A DNA stretch of 38,948 bases, taken from Sphingobium sp. (GTDB taxonomy: Bacteria > Pseudomonadota > Alphaproteobacteria > Sphingomonadales > Sphingomonadaceae). The position numbers were made by a program, and so were the translations under genes. The stretch covers positions 1 through 38,948 of the forward strand of contig JALCRK010000033.1 in assembly GCA_022652485.1 (NCBI GenBank), given 5' to 3'. The notes below the pieces were generated by a model. That model ran no database searches. It saw only the letters and a program-made list of their open reading frames with translations, and was not told the DNA's origin. Shown one piece after another: positions 24,272-33,098 of the stretch. The first letter of the stretch is position 1; each line of letters opens with the position of its first letter.

Positions 24272-27200
24272 TCACGCCCGCACGACCTCCGCCGGCGGTT
24301 CTTTGGCAGTCTTCCGTTTAGCCAAAATTCGGAACATCAGCGCCGATATCGCCGGAAGAACCAGCAGCGTCAGCGCCGTCGAGGTGATGAGTCCCCCGAT
24401 CACAACGGTCGCAAGCGGCCTTTGCACCTCGGCTCCGGTTCCGGTGGCAAGCGCCATCGGGATGAAGCCCAGGCTCGCGACCAAGGCCGTCATCAGAACC
24501 GGCCGTACTCGTTCCATCGCGCCACCAATGATCGCGCCGTCGATCCCTTCGCCGTCATCAAGCCGCTTGCGGATCGCGCTCATCATGACAAGGCCGTTGA
24601 GAACCGCCACGCCCGAAAGCGCGATGAACCCGACCGACGCGGTGATGGAGAAGGGTATCCCGCGCAGGGCCAGAGCAAACACACCTCCGGCCAGCGCCAT
24701 GGGAACGGCCGTAAACACGACCAGCGCCGGCCAGGCACCGCCCAGTGCCATGTAGAGCAGCGCGAAAATCAGGACGAAGCAAAGCGGCACGACGATCGCC
24801 AACCGCTCGGAAGCGGACTGAAGGCTCTCGAACTGGCCGCCCCATTCGGTGAAGGTGCCGGCGGGCAGCTTCACATCGGCGATCTTCGCCTGGGCTTCGG
24901 CGACGAATCCGCCAAGATCGCGGCCTCGCACATTGGCTTGGATGACGACCATCCGCTTACCGTTCTCCCGGCTGATCTGGTTGAGCCCCTCGGTGTAGGT
25001 GAAACGCGCGACTTCGCTGAGCGGGATGGAACGCGCGTTCCCGGCACCGTTGGATGGTAGCATGACCGGGATCGAGCCCAGGGTGTCGATATCGTCGCGC
25101 TGTGCGTCGGGCAGACGCACCACGACAGCGAAGCGCCGATCGCCTTCGAACAACAAGCCCGCTTCGCGTCCACCCAGGGCGGCCGCGACCGTACTGGCGA
25201 CCTCCTCGACCGACAGGCCGTAACGGCCCGCCGCCTGGCGATCGACCTTGATGTCGAAGGTCGGTGCGCCCGATGTCTGCTCCGCCTGCACGTCCGCCGC
25301 GCCTGGAATGGTCCGCAGCGCTGCCGCGATTCGGCCTCCCGCTTCGCTCATGGCATCGAGATCGTCGCCATAGAGCTTGACCGCCACGTCCGAGCGAACG
25401 CCCGCGATCAGCTCGTTGAACCGCATCTGGATCGGTTGCTGGATCTCGGTGCGGTTGCCGATCAGCGGCTTCATCCGTTCCTCGATCCGCCGAAGGATAT
25501 CCTCCTTGGATTTGACCTCGGCGGGCCACTCCTCTTCAGGCTTTGGGATGACATAGGTATCGGACGCATTAGGCGGCATCGGATCGGTGCCCAGATCGGC
25601 ATTGCCGTTCTTGGAAAAGACCAATGCCACCTCGGGCAACGTCTTGAGTGCATTTTCGATCTGGAGCTGCATCGCGGTCGACTGGTCGATTGAGGCGGAC
25701 GGAATACGGAAATTGGTGACCGTGATGTCCTTCTCGTCGAGCTGCGGCATGAACTCCTGTCCAAGAGTGCCGAACAGCAGCACCGCTGCCGCAAACACGC
25801 CTGCGCCGCCGAGGATGAACGGCATTGGCCGCGCCACGGCGCGGGTGAGCGCTGGTTGATATTTCTCCTTGAACCAGCGGATCGATCTGACCTCGGTCTC
25901 GCTGACCTTGCCGGTGACCAGCAACGCGACCATCGCTGGCACGAACGTGATCGACAGGATGAACGCGCTGGCCAGCGCCAGCATCAGCGTGATCGCCATC
26001 GGTGCGAACGTCTTGCCCTCCACGCCCTGGAAGGTGAGCAAAGGTATGAACACGAGGAAGATGATGGCCTGGCCATAGACGGTTGGCCGGACCATCTCCT
26101 GCGCGGCGTGAGTGGTTTCGGTGAGGCGTTCGAGTCGGGTTAGGAGTCTTCCTTCCTTGTGCTGCCGTTCGGCGAGGCGCCGGAGCGCGTTTTCGACGAT
26201 GATGACCGCGCCATCGACAATCAGGCCGAAATCCAGCGCGCCGAGACTCATCAGATTGCCCGAGACACCCAGCTCATTCATGCCCGCCGCGGTCATCAAC
26301 ATGGTGATCGGAATCACCGCCGCCGTGATGAGCGCGGCGCGGATGTTGCCGAGCAGCAGGAACAGCACGACGATGACCAGCAGTGCGCCTTCGACCAGAT
26401 TCTTCTCGACCGTAGCGATGGTCGCATTGACCAATTTCGAGCGGTTATAGGCTTGGCTTGCGACAACGTCCGGCGGCAACGTCTTGTTGATTTCGACCAG
26501 CTTGTCGGCGACGCGATTGGCAACGATGCGACTGTTCTCGCCAGTGAGCATCAAAATCGTCGAGATGACTGCTTCCGACCCGCCGACGCTGCCAGATCCG
26601 GTCCGCACCGCGCCCCCGATGACGACCTGGCCGACGTCCTTCACGCGCACCGGGACGCCGGCACGCGTGGCGATCACCGCTTCCTCGATGTCGGCGACCG
26701 AGCGCAGCCGCGCGTCGGCGCGGACGAGGAAGGATTCACCGGCACGGCGGACATAATTGGAGCCTGCCGACAGGTTCGACCGTTCGAGCGCGTCGGCGAG
26801 GTCAGTGACCGAGACGCCATAGGATGCAAGCGCGGTCAGATTGGGCTCGACGACATATTGTTTCACATAGCCGCCGTTGGAATCGACACCGGCAACACCC
26901 TGCACGGTGCGCATCTGCGGCCTGATGATCCAATCCTGGACCGTTCGCAGATAAGCGGCCTTGGCAACCACCGTGGTCAGTTTCTCGCCTTCGGGCGTCA
27001 GATAGGCGCCGTCGGACTGCCAGCCCGGCTGACCGTCAACGACCTTCACGCCCTTGCCGTCGGGATGTTCGAATGCGACGCTGAACATGAAGATCTCGCC
27101 CAGACCCGTCGTGAGCGGCGCGAGTTGGGGTTGAACGCCAGCAGGCAGGCTGTCCTTGGCCTGAGCGACCCGTTCGGTCACCTGCTGCCGGGCAAAATAG

Positions 27201-27508
27201 ATGTCGGTGCTGTCCTTGAAGACCGCGGTGACCTGGCTGAACCCGTTACGCGTGAGCGAGCGGGTCATCTGCAGGCCGGGAATACCGGCAAGCGCTGTCT
27301 CGACGGGAAAGGTGACCTGCTTCTCCATGTCGACCGGTCCGAGGGTCGGCACGAAACTGTTGATCTGGACCTGGCGGTTGGTGACGTCCGGGACCGCGTC
27401 GATCGGCAGCAGGGTGATCTGCCAGGCGCCGAACAGGACGACGAGAAAGGTGAGGAAGGCGACCGCCCATCGCGCTCTGACCGAGAGCCCTAATATGCGC
27501 GCGATCAT
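24272..27508 (-). CDS. czcA: Heavy-metal efflux RND transporter (CzcA/CusA family)
   Basis: A 1078-residue inner-membrane pump that exports divalent metal from periplasm or cytoplasm using the proton gradient. The N-terminus (SVRARWAVAFLTFLVVLFG membrane helix, then LPIDAVPDVTNRQVQIN) and TRNGFSQVT are hallmarks of the heavy-metal RND group. The proton-relay motif DFGLIVDGAVIIVE has Asp426, Asp432 and Glu439, the same spacing as Asp402, Asp408 and Glu415 of Cupriavidus CzcA, which points to Co/Zn/Cd/Ni rather than Cu/Ag. The length is normal. It overlaps czcB by four bases. The metal cannot be fixed from sequence; the neighbouring regulator and exporter suggest nickel or cobalt. Confidence 0.95.
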   Translation of the reverse strand: MIARILGLSVRARWAVAFLTFLVVLFGAWQITLLPIDAVPDVTNRQVQINSFVPTLGPVDMEKQVTFPVETALAGIPGLQMTRSLTRNGFSQVTAVFKDSTDIYFARQQVTERVAQAKDSLPAGVQPQLAPLTTGLGEIFMFSVAFEHPDGKGVKVVDGQPGWQSDGAYLTPEGEKLTTVVAKAAYLRTVQDWIIRPQMRTVQGVAGVDSNGGYVKQYVVEPNLTALASYGVSVTDLADALERSNLSAGSNYVRRAGESFLVRADARLRSVADIEEAVIATRAGVPVRVKDVGQVVIGGAVRTGSGSVGGSEAVISTILMLTGENSRIVANRVADKLVEINKTLPPDVVASQAYNRSKLVNATIATVEKNLVEGALLVIVVLFLLLGNIRAALITAAVIPITMLMTAAGMNELGVSGNLMSLGALDFGLIVDGAVIIVENALRRLAERQHKEGRLLTRLERLTETTHAAQEMVRPTVYGQAIIFLVFIPLLTFQGVEGKTFAPMAITLMLALASAFILSITFVPAMVALLVTGKVSETEVRSIRWFKEKYQPALTRAVARPMPFILGGAGVFAAAVLLFGTLGQEFMPQLDEKDITVTNFRIPSASIDQSTAMQLQIENALKTLPEVALVFSKNGNADLGTDPMPPNASDTYVIPKPEEEWPAEVKSKEDILRRIEERMKPLIGNRTEIQQPIQMRFNELIAGVRSDVAVKLYGDDLDAMSEAGGRIAAALRTIPGAADVQAEQTSGAPTFDIKVDRQAAGRYGLSVEEVASTVAAALGGREAGLLFEGDRRFAVVVRLPDAQRDDIDTLGSIPVMLPSNGAGNARSIPLSEVARFTYTEGLNQISRENGKRMVVIQANVRGRDLGGFVAEAQAKIADVKLPAGTFTEWGGQFESLQSASERLAIVVPLCFVLIFALLYMALGGAWPALVVFTAVPMALAGGVFALALRGIPFSITASVGFIALSGVAVLNGLVMMSAIRKRLDDGEGIDGAIIGGAMERVRPVLMTALVASLGFIPMALATGTGAEVQRPLATVVIGGLITSTALTLLVLPAISALMFRILAKRKTAKEPPAEVVRA

Positions 27509-28659
27509 TCCGCCGACTCCTTGCCTAGCTCGGCCTTGAGCAGGAAGGCATTGGTGGTGGCGATCACCGTGTTTGCAGGGAGGCCCGAGGCAATCTCGAC
27601 TATGCCGCCGCTGCGCGTTCCAACCCGCACGGTCTGCGCCTTGAACCCCTGGCGGGTTCGCACGAACACCACCGAGCGATCCCCTAGCGTCTGGACCGCA
27701 TCCTGCGGCACATTCACGCCTGAGGCCGCATCGCCGCCGCTGGCGAAGATACGCGCCTGGACGAGTTGGCCGGGCGCGATCAGGCCGCCGCCTCCGCTTG
27801 GCGTCACGACCACCGTCGCTTGCCGCGTCTGCGGATCGACCACGCCGGTCGCCGAGCGGACCTGGCCTTCCACTTTCTGGCCGTTGTTGGTCGTCAGCTC
27901 GACCCTGTCACCCGCCTTCACACGCAATGCGTCCGCTGCCGGCATGCTCGCCTCGATCTGAAGGCGGCGCGGATCGGCGACACGGAACAGCTCGGTCTCG
28001 GCCTGCACAAACGCGCCGAGATTGACGGGTGCGGATGTTATACGGCCGGAGATCGAACTGACCACCGCAACCGACCTGCCGTCGCGCGAGACCTTTGCCG
28101 CGCTGGCGGCAGCGCTCGCTTGCCGGGCTTCGGCCTGAGCGACCGCCAGATTGGCTTCGGCGGTCTCATAGTCTGCCCGGGGCGACACCCCTTGATTAAG
28201 CAGTATTCGCTCGCGCGCGAGTTGCCGGCTTGCAAGCGTAACCCTTGCGGCAGCCGTACTGCGATCGGCGGCGATCGCCGACGCATCGCGGCTCTCGACA
28301 AGGGCGATCGTTTCGCCCTCACTGACCGGATCACCGATCCGCTTGAAGATCCGGGTAACGGTGCCCGCTGCCCGGGCAGTGAGCACCGCTTCGGCGTCAG
28401 GCGTTGCCTCCACTGTGGCGCTGGCGAGGATGATGCCGGCGACGCCACCGGATGCCGCTTGTGCAAGGCCAATCCCCGACGTCTTGATACCGTCCTGGGT
28501 GATCACGACCGTGTCGGTTGGAGCGGTGGAGGCGGCCGCTTCCGTCTCGTCTGTCGGTGCGGACGGACCCGTCATTCTGGCGACACCGAAACCGGCAAGG
28601 GCGGCGAGGACGAGACCGATCGCGGCCCCGGCATAAAGCTTGTTGCGGTCGGGGTTCAT
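27505..28659 (-). CDS. czcB: RND periplasmic adaptor (CzcB family)
   Basis: A 384-residue membrane-fusion protein that links the pump to the outer-membrane channel. An N-terminal membrane anchor (IGLVLAALAGFGVARM, about 14-29) is followed by a Thr/Ala-rich linker, a lipoyl-like beta domain, a coiled-coil hairpin (about 140-190) and beta-barrel domains with RVELTTNNGQKVEGQVR. The N-terminal domain lacks the His-rich extension of classical CzcB. It overlaps both neighbours by four bases, so czcC, czcB and czcA are one translational unit. Confidence 0.92.
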   Translation of the reverse strand: MNPDRNKLYAGAAIGLVLAALAGFGVARMTGPSAPTDETEAAASTAPTDTVVITQDGIKTSGIGLAQAASGGVAGIILASATVEATPDAEAVLTARAAGTVTRIFKRIGDPVSEGETIALVESRDASAIAADRSTAAARVTLASRQLARERILLNQGVSPRADYETAEANLAVAQAEARQASAAASAAKVSRDGRSVAVVSSISGRITSAPVNLGAFVQAETELFRVADPRRLQIEASMPAADALRVKAGDRVELTTNNGQKVEGQVRSATGVVDPQTRQATVVVTPSGGGGLIAPGQLVQARIFASGGDAASGVNVPQDAVQTLGDRSVVFVRTRQGFKAQTVRVGTRSGGIVEIASGLPANTVIATTNAFLLKAELGKESAE

Positions 28660-29924
28660 TGGATCTCATCTCCGGAAAGGGTGCGGCCCTGAAGGCGGGC
28701 GAGCTGCGCGCGCGCCTCGAAACTGGCTACTTTGGCGTCGAGGACGATCCCGCGTGCCGCGCCAAGGCCTTGGCGGGCGTTCAACAATTCGACGAGCGGG
28801 GATTTGCCAGCCTCATAGGCGATGCGGGCGAGACGATAGGTTTCTTCCGCGGTGCGTTGCGATGCCTCCGCAGCGGCAACCCGCGACTGCGCGGCCGCAA
28901 TCTGCGCCCCGGCCGCGCGGGCTTCGGCAATCGCATCGTTACGCGCCATGGCCAATCTTGCGGCGGCGGCCTGTGCCTCTGCTTGCGAAGCGGCGATATT
29001 GCCACGATTGCGATCGAAGATGTTGAGCGGGATCGAGACGCCCGCCGTCAGTGCGGTCGCATTTTCATAATCGAGGCGCCGCACGCCGACGATTGCCGTC
29101 ACATCGGGGATTGCCCGCTTCTGTTCGGCGGTCAGGCGGCGCTCGGCAGCCTCCCGCTCTGCCTGCGCGGCAAGAAAGGACGAACTCGTCATCGGATCGA
29201 CGGGGCCATAAGCCGGTGCCGCGACCGGCACGGTCAGGAGCGATTCCGACAAGCCGGTGAAGGTCTCCTCGACGCCGGCGAGTGCGGAGAGGCGGGCATA
29301 GGCCGCAATGCGATCCGCTTTCGCCCCCTCAAGATCGGCGCTGACGGCGTTCAGCGCGGCCTCTGCTTGCAGGGCGCGCAGCCGCGCTTCCTTGCCGGCA
29401 TCGACCAGCACGCGAGCGGCGCGCAAGATGTTCTGCGCTTGCTCGACCTCGCCTTCGGCCAGCATTATCCGCTGGTCTGCGACGTCCGCCGCTGCATAAG
29501 CGCGTGCAAGATCATAAGCGTAGCGGATCTTCGCATCACGATCGCGGGCGCGGGACGCGGCGACGCCGGCCTCTCCGGCTGCGATCCTCGCCGAACGCTT
29601 GCCGCCGATTTCAAGCGGCTGGCTATATTGCAGCGTCGTCTCGGCGCGATCGACCCCGCGATAGGGAGACGATCCCGCGACATTCTCGGTGAGAATGCCG
29701 ATCGTCGGATTGGGTCGGGCGCGCGCCTGGCGTGCAAGACCTTCGGACCGGCGGACCTCAGCTTCGCTTTCGATACGCCGGGGCGCCTCGGCGGTCTGGC
29801 GTAGCAGTGTAGCGAATGGCGGCGCCACTTGCGCCTGTGCGGGTGCGCACAGCGCCGCGACGCAGGTCGCGACCATCATGCCGGACACCACGCGACGCGG
29901 CAGCCGGCCTATAAAGGCTCTCAT
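28656..29924 (-). CDS. czcC: Outer-membrane efflux channel (CzcC/TolC family)
   Basis: A 422-residue TolC-family protein that would form the outer-membrane exit duct. It has a signal peptide (VVSGMMVATCVAALCAPAQA) with cleavage after AQA, no lipobox cysteine, and two repeats of long alpha-helices typical of the family, including NPTIGILTENVAG and YSQPLEIGGKR near the front of the mature protein. It is the first gene of the czcCBA set; the ATG at 29924 has a GGGATAAGAAT leader of moderate quality. Confidence 0.9.
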   Translation of the reverse strand: MRAFIGRLPRRVVSGMMVATCVAALCAPAQAQVAPPFATLLRQTAEAPRRIESEAEVRRSEGLARQARARPNPTIGILTENVAGSSPYRGVDRAETTLQYSQPLEIGGKRSARIAAGEAGVAASRARDRDAKIRYAYDLARAYAAADVADQRIMLAEGEVEQAQNILRAARVLVDAGKEARLRALQAEAALNAVSADLEGAKADRIAAYARLSALAGVEETFTGLSESLLTVPVAAPAYGPVDPMTSSSFLAAQAEREAAERRLTAEQKRAIPDVTAIVGVRRLDYENATALTAGVSIPLNIFDRNRGNIAASQAEAQAAAARLAMARNDAIAEARAAGAQIAAAQSRVAAAEASQRTAEETYRLARIAYEAGKSPLVELLNARQGLGAARGIVLDAKVASFEARAQLARLQGRTLSGDEIQ

Positions 29925-29976
29925 ATTCTTATCCCCAAAAAAGGCTGCAATGACGGCACGCGCTACGCGCGTGAAT

Positions 29977-30354
29977 TCAGCCTCGCGGGGGACGCAGAAT
30001 TGACGAAGGTGCGATAGACCGCGCCGCTTCGGCAGGTTCGCGCGCCCAGATTGCGGTGACAGGCTTCAAGAGCGCAACAACCACAGCCTGCGCGGGCACG
30101 TCGATTGTCTGGAGCACCGCATGAGCCGCCAGATGCATCAGGTCGGGTGTGTCCGGCTGCTCGGGCGGGGCGTGATCATGATGATCCCGATCGACGCTAA
30201 CGACATGCGCGGCATCATGGACGTGCGGCATAGCGTCATGCCAGGTGGCGAGCGCCAGCATCCCGAACAGCGCCAGAATCGCCGAGAGCGCAAAAAGGCG
30301 CATGCGGGCACAGGCCCGCACCGAAGCGCGCAATCTGACCGACGATGCCGTCAT
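29977..30354 (-). CDS. His-rich exported protein upstream of czcC (CzcI-like position)
   Basis: A 125-residue protein. The first ATG at 30354 gives a basic start then a hydrophobic signal (MRLFALSAILALFGMLALATW), followed by a His/Asp-rich stretch with WHDAMPHVHD and DRDHHDHAPP. It sits where small metal-binding periplasmic proteins (CzcI, NccX) lie in other czc-type loci, and probably binds or senses metal there. The ribosome site at 30354 is weak, and a start at the internal MRLFA is possible. Sequence similarity to CzcI is not claimed. Confidence 0.65.
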   Translation of the reverse strand: MTASSVRLRASVRACARMRLFALSAILALFGMLALATWHDAMPHVHDAAHVVSVDRDHHDHAPPEQPDTPDLMHLAAHAVLQTIDVPAQAVVVALLKPVTAIWAREPAEAARSIAPSSILRPPRG

Positions 30355-30430
30355 GTCGTTACGGGTATCGCGAACACGGCCGGTCCACAAGCGCGCCGCA
30401 AGGCAGGGATCATGACAGTCGAGATGAAAG

Positions 30431-31768
30431 TCATTGGCGTGGCCAGCGCTGATGGAGATCGTCGATGACGAACGCATGCTCCCGCGCCGTGCCGTGATCG
30501 CCGCGCAGATGGGGATGATCGGGCGCGAGATCCGCATGATCATGGTTCACCGTAACGGGATCTGCGCTGGGCCAAAGCCACGATGCGGCCAGGGTTCCGA
30601 CGGCCGCGATCACCGCCATTGCCGCAAAGGCCGCTGTCTGCCCGATGCTGGCGCCCAACAGACCCACCAGGGGATAGCAGATCAGCCAGGCGCAGTGGCT
30701 GAGCGCGAATTGAGCAGCGAACAAGGCCGGACGGTCGTCGGCATTAGCCGACCGTCGAAGCAATCGGCCCGATGGCGTCACGCTCATCGAATAGGCGATA
30801 CCGAGTATGAACCAGCCGATCAGGACCATGCGCCAATAACCGGGCGCTGCCCCAAAGCTTGCCGTGAGCACTGCCAGAAGGGCGAGACCGATCGTCATTG
30901 CTGCCGCAGCACCAATCATGATCGTACGATCGGCGACCCGATCGAGGATGCGTGGCAGGGTCAGCGCGGCAAGGATCGAGCCTGCGCCAAAAGCGGCAAG
31001 CGTGAAGGCAACATCACGCTGCGTGAGGCCGAGATTGCCGCGCACGATGACCACCGTGTTGACGATGACCATCGAACTGGCCGCAGCTGAAGCAAGGGTC
31101 AGCGCCAGCAACCCCAGCAGGCGCGGCGTCTTCAGATAGATGCGCGTACCCCGCGTGGTCTTGGCGTAGATGCCCCCACTTCTTGGTTCTGATTTCGCCG
31201 CGCGCGGCAGGACCGTCGTCACGACGAGCAGCGCCGAGCACAGAAACCCGATCGCCGTTCCCGAAAATAGCCAGTGGAAGTTGATGACGGTCAGCAGCCC
31301 GGCAGCCAGGATCGGGCTGGTCAGGCTTTCCATGTCATAGGCGAGCCGCGACAGCGACAGCGCGCGGGTATAGTCGCGCTCCTCTGGCAGGATATCGGGG
31401 ATGGTTGCCTGGAAGGTCGGCGTGAACGCGGCTGAGGCGGATTGCAGCACGAAGATCAGGAGATAGACCTGCCAGACCTGGCTCACGAACGGCAGGCAGA
31501 TCGCCACGGCCATCCGCACGAGATCCATACTGACGAGAAATGCGCGACGCGGCAGGCGGTCGGCGAAGGCGCCCACCACCGGCGCGACGCCGATATAGGC
31601 CACCATCTTGATCGCGAGCGCCGTCCCGAGCACCGCGCCTGCGCTGCCGCCCGCGATGTCATAGGCAAGCAGGCCGAGCGCAACCGTCGCGAGCCCCGTG
31701 CCGATGAGCGCGATGACCTGAGCCATGAACAGATGGCGATAGGTGCGGTTTGCCAAGACGGAGAGCAC
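30431..31768 (-). CDS. MFS metal exporter, NreB-like, with His-rich tail
   Basis: A 445-residue major facilitator with about 12 membrane segments. It opens MLSVLANRTYRHLFMAQVIAL and has the A-motif-like loop FADRLPRRAFLVSMD at about 67-81. The C-terminal 40 residues are rich in His and Asp (HDHADLAPDHPHLRGDHG), the kind of tail that binds nickel or cobalt in NreB and related exporters. The start is GTG with a poor ribosome site. It is the first gene of the minus-strand metal run and is divergent from the metal-sensing repressor, so it should be induced when that repressor binds metal. czcI-like and czcCBA may be read from the same promoter. Confidence 0.8.
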   Translation of the reverse strand: MLSVLANRTYRHLFMAQVIALIGTGLATVALGLLAYDIAGGSAGAVLGTALAIKMVAYIGVAPVVGAFADRLPRRAFLVSMDLVRMAVAICLPFVSQVWQVYLLIFVLQSASAAFTPTFQATIPDILPEERDYTRALSLSRLAYDMESLTSPILAAGLLTVINFHWLFSGTAIGFLCSALLVVTTVLPRAAKSEPRSGGIYAKTTRGTRIYLKTPRLLGLLALTLASAAASSMVIVNTVVIVRGNLGLTQRDVAFTLAAFGAGSILAALTLPRILDRVADRTIMIGAAAAMTIGLALLAVLTASFGAAPGYWRMVLIGWFILGIAYSMSVTPSGRLLRRSANADDRPALFAAQFALSHCAWLICYPLVGLLGASIGQTAAFAAMAVIAAVGTLAASWLWPSADPVTVNHDHADLAPDHPHLRGDHGTAREHAFVIDDLHQRWPRQ

Positions 31769-31797
31769 GTGGCGTTTGTTCCGATTGATTGCGACCC

Positions 31798-31815
31798 TAT
31801 CCCCTATGGGGGATA
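31798..31815. promoter_or_regulatory. Operator-like palindrome upstream of the exporter gene
   Basis: TATCCCC-TATG-GGGGATA is a perfect 7-bp inverted repeat, extended to CCTA and TAGG on either side at 31796-31819. The A/T-flanked C-tract and G-tract is the classic form of CsoR/RcnR-family operators. It lies 30 bases upstream of the exporter start. Confidence 0.65.
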
Positions 31816-31825
31816 TAGGACGCGC

Positions 31826-31854
31826 TTGAGCTAACCTCCCGGGGAGGATATGTA
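31826..31854 (+). promoter_or_regulatory. Repressor-gene promoter with operator in the spacer
   Basis: TTGAGC (31826-31831) and TATGTA (31849-31854) are 17 bases apart. A second G/C palindrome, CCTCCC-G-GGGAGG (31835-31847), fills the spacer, so repressor binding there would block its own promoter. Confidence 0.55.
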
Positions 31855-31899
31855 AAGGGCCTGAGTGTCCCGCTCGCTGATCTACAGGATGACCATTTG

Positions 31900-32169
31900 A
31901 TGACCGATCACAGGCACGCCAGCCACACAGCGATTGTGAAACGGCTCAACCGGGCCGGGGGACATTTACGCAGCATCGTCGAGATGATCGAAGCGGGTCG
32001 GCCTTGCGTGGATATCGCCCAGCAGCTTCATGCGGTCGAAAAGGCAGTGGCGAACGCGAAAAAGGCGCTGATCAACGATCATATCGATCACTGCCTGTCC
32101 CACGCAGAGGCAGACAAGAACGTAGGCTCGGCCGTCGAGCAGTTTCGGACGATCTCCAAATATCTATGA
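31900..32169 (+). CDS. Metal-sensing repressor of the CsoR/RcnR (DUF156) family
   Basis: An 89-residue all-helical DUF156 repressor that releases DNA on binding metal. The candidate ligands Cys36, His61 and Cys65 match the Mtb CsoR copper triad in position, while His4, His6 and His9 give an N-terminal His cluster as in nickel/cobalt sensors RcnR and InrS (the latter also uses Cys-His-Cys). His64 and His68 are additional. With an NreB-like exporter divergent from it, nickel or cobalt is the best guess, but copper cannot be excluded by these residues. The ATG at 31900 has AGGA 11 bases upstream; a TTG three bases earlier is less likely. Its own promoter overlaps an operator-like palindrome. Confidence 0.88.
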   Translation: MTDHRHASHTAIVKRLNRAGGHLRSIVEMIEAGRPCVDIAQQLHAVEKAVANAKKALINDHIDHCLSHAEADKNVGSAVEQFRTISKYL

Positions 32170-32288
32170 CGTAAGCTGCCACGATCGTTGAGACAGCGAT
32201 CGCATTGACCCTGACACCAGAAAGCCCGGCGGCGGTGATGGCGCGCCGATCGTGCCGTGCGGACGAAGGAACAAGGATCTGGTTGGCA

Positions 32289-33041
32289 TCACGCCGGGCG
32301 ATCGGGATCGCGCTGGAAGCACATCGTCAGGTGGGTCAGCGCCGCTGCGATCTCTCGCTCGATGTCTGCGACGGAGGTGCCGGTGCGGTCGGCGATTTCG
32401 GTATAGGGCAGGCCGTCAAGCTGGTGCAGCTCGAAGATCGCGCGGCGGTCGAGCGGCAGTGAGGCAATCGCCAGTCGATAGGCGGCCGCGTCAATCGCCT
32501 GAACGGACAAGATCTCGGCAGGCACCTGATCAGACGTGGTTTCCGGCTCTATCGGCCCGGTATCTGGAAGAGCTCGAGCGCCAACAGACAAGCCGCGGTC
32601 GGCGGGCGGCTTAGGGGTAATGGCGACCCAATTGGCGAAGTCATCGCCTTCTGCGCCGCAATCGTCGCAGGTCTCATTGTCGAAGAGCCCCGAAATCGAC
32701 CAGCATTGTTCGTCCGTATCCCATCTGGCGGTGGCGTCGCGGGCGACCCCATCGCTTCCGCAGTACGGACAGACTGGCTTCTGCGCGGCCGCGGGACAAG
32801 GCGATTGAGGATCGGGATCATCCCCGTCCGTGATCGGCACGACATGGGCGTGAAGGCCCAGATCGGGAACACGCGGGTCGTGGTAGATACTGTCCTCTGC
32901 TTGGATGAGGGCAAGGCGGACGGCCTCGGCGACATCCTCAGCCTCGATATCATATTGTCCGCTGGCGAAGCATTGGTCGCCGCTCAGGAAATCGACGGCA
33001 ATGCAATAGGCGCGCGTCGGCGCCACCGAATTCTCGGTCAT
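32289..33041 (-). CDS. Zinc-ribbon protein fused to a sigma-70 region 4 domain
   Basis: A 250-residue protein. Residues 1-70 form an alpha/beta domain of unknown type. A zinc ribbon uses Cys91/Cys94 (CPYCG) and Cys125/Cys128 (CDDCG). An acidic/proline linker follows, then residues about 187-240 read as sigma-70 region 4 with SLPLDRRAIFELHQLDGL and a helix-turn-helix YTEIADRTGTSVADIERE. Region 2 is missing, so it is not a working sigma factor but may bind DNA. The combination could be natural or a fusion made when the metal island was inserted next to it. It lies 57 bases downstream of the DUF932 gene. Confidence 0.7.
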   Translation of the reverse strand: MTENSVAPTRAYCIAVDFLSGDQCFASGQYDIEAEDVAEAVRLALIQAEDSIYHDPRVPDLGLHAHVVPITDGDDPDPQSPCPAAAQKPVCPYCGSDGVARDATARWDTDEQCWSISGLFDNETCDDCGAEGDDFANWVAITPKPPADRGLSVGARALPDTGPIEPETTSDQVPAEILSVQAIDAAAYRLAIASLPLDRRAIFELHQLDGLPYTEIADRTGTSVADIEREIAAALTHLTMCFQRDPDRPA

Positions 33042-33098
33042 GGCAAATCTCCAGAATCTGGAAGCGTCGGCGCCCGGCCCCCTCCCGCCCCCCCCCGG

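Noticed and set aside
23958..24275. 105-residue minus-strand frame starting GTG over the czcA stop
   Set aside because: Its first half runs through the strong 24237-24265 hairpin, it has no visible ribosome site and no recognised domain. It might be a gene remnant but is not supported.
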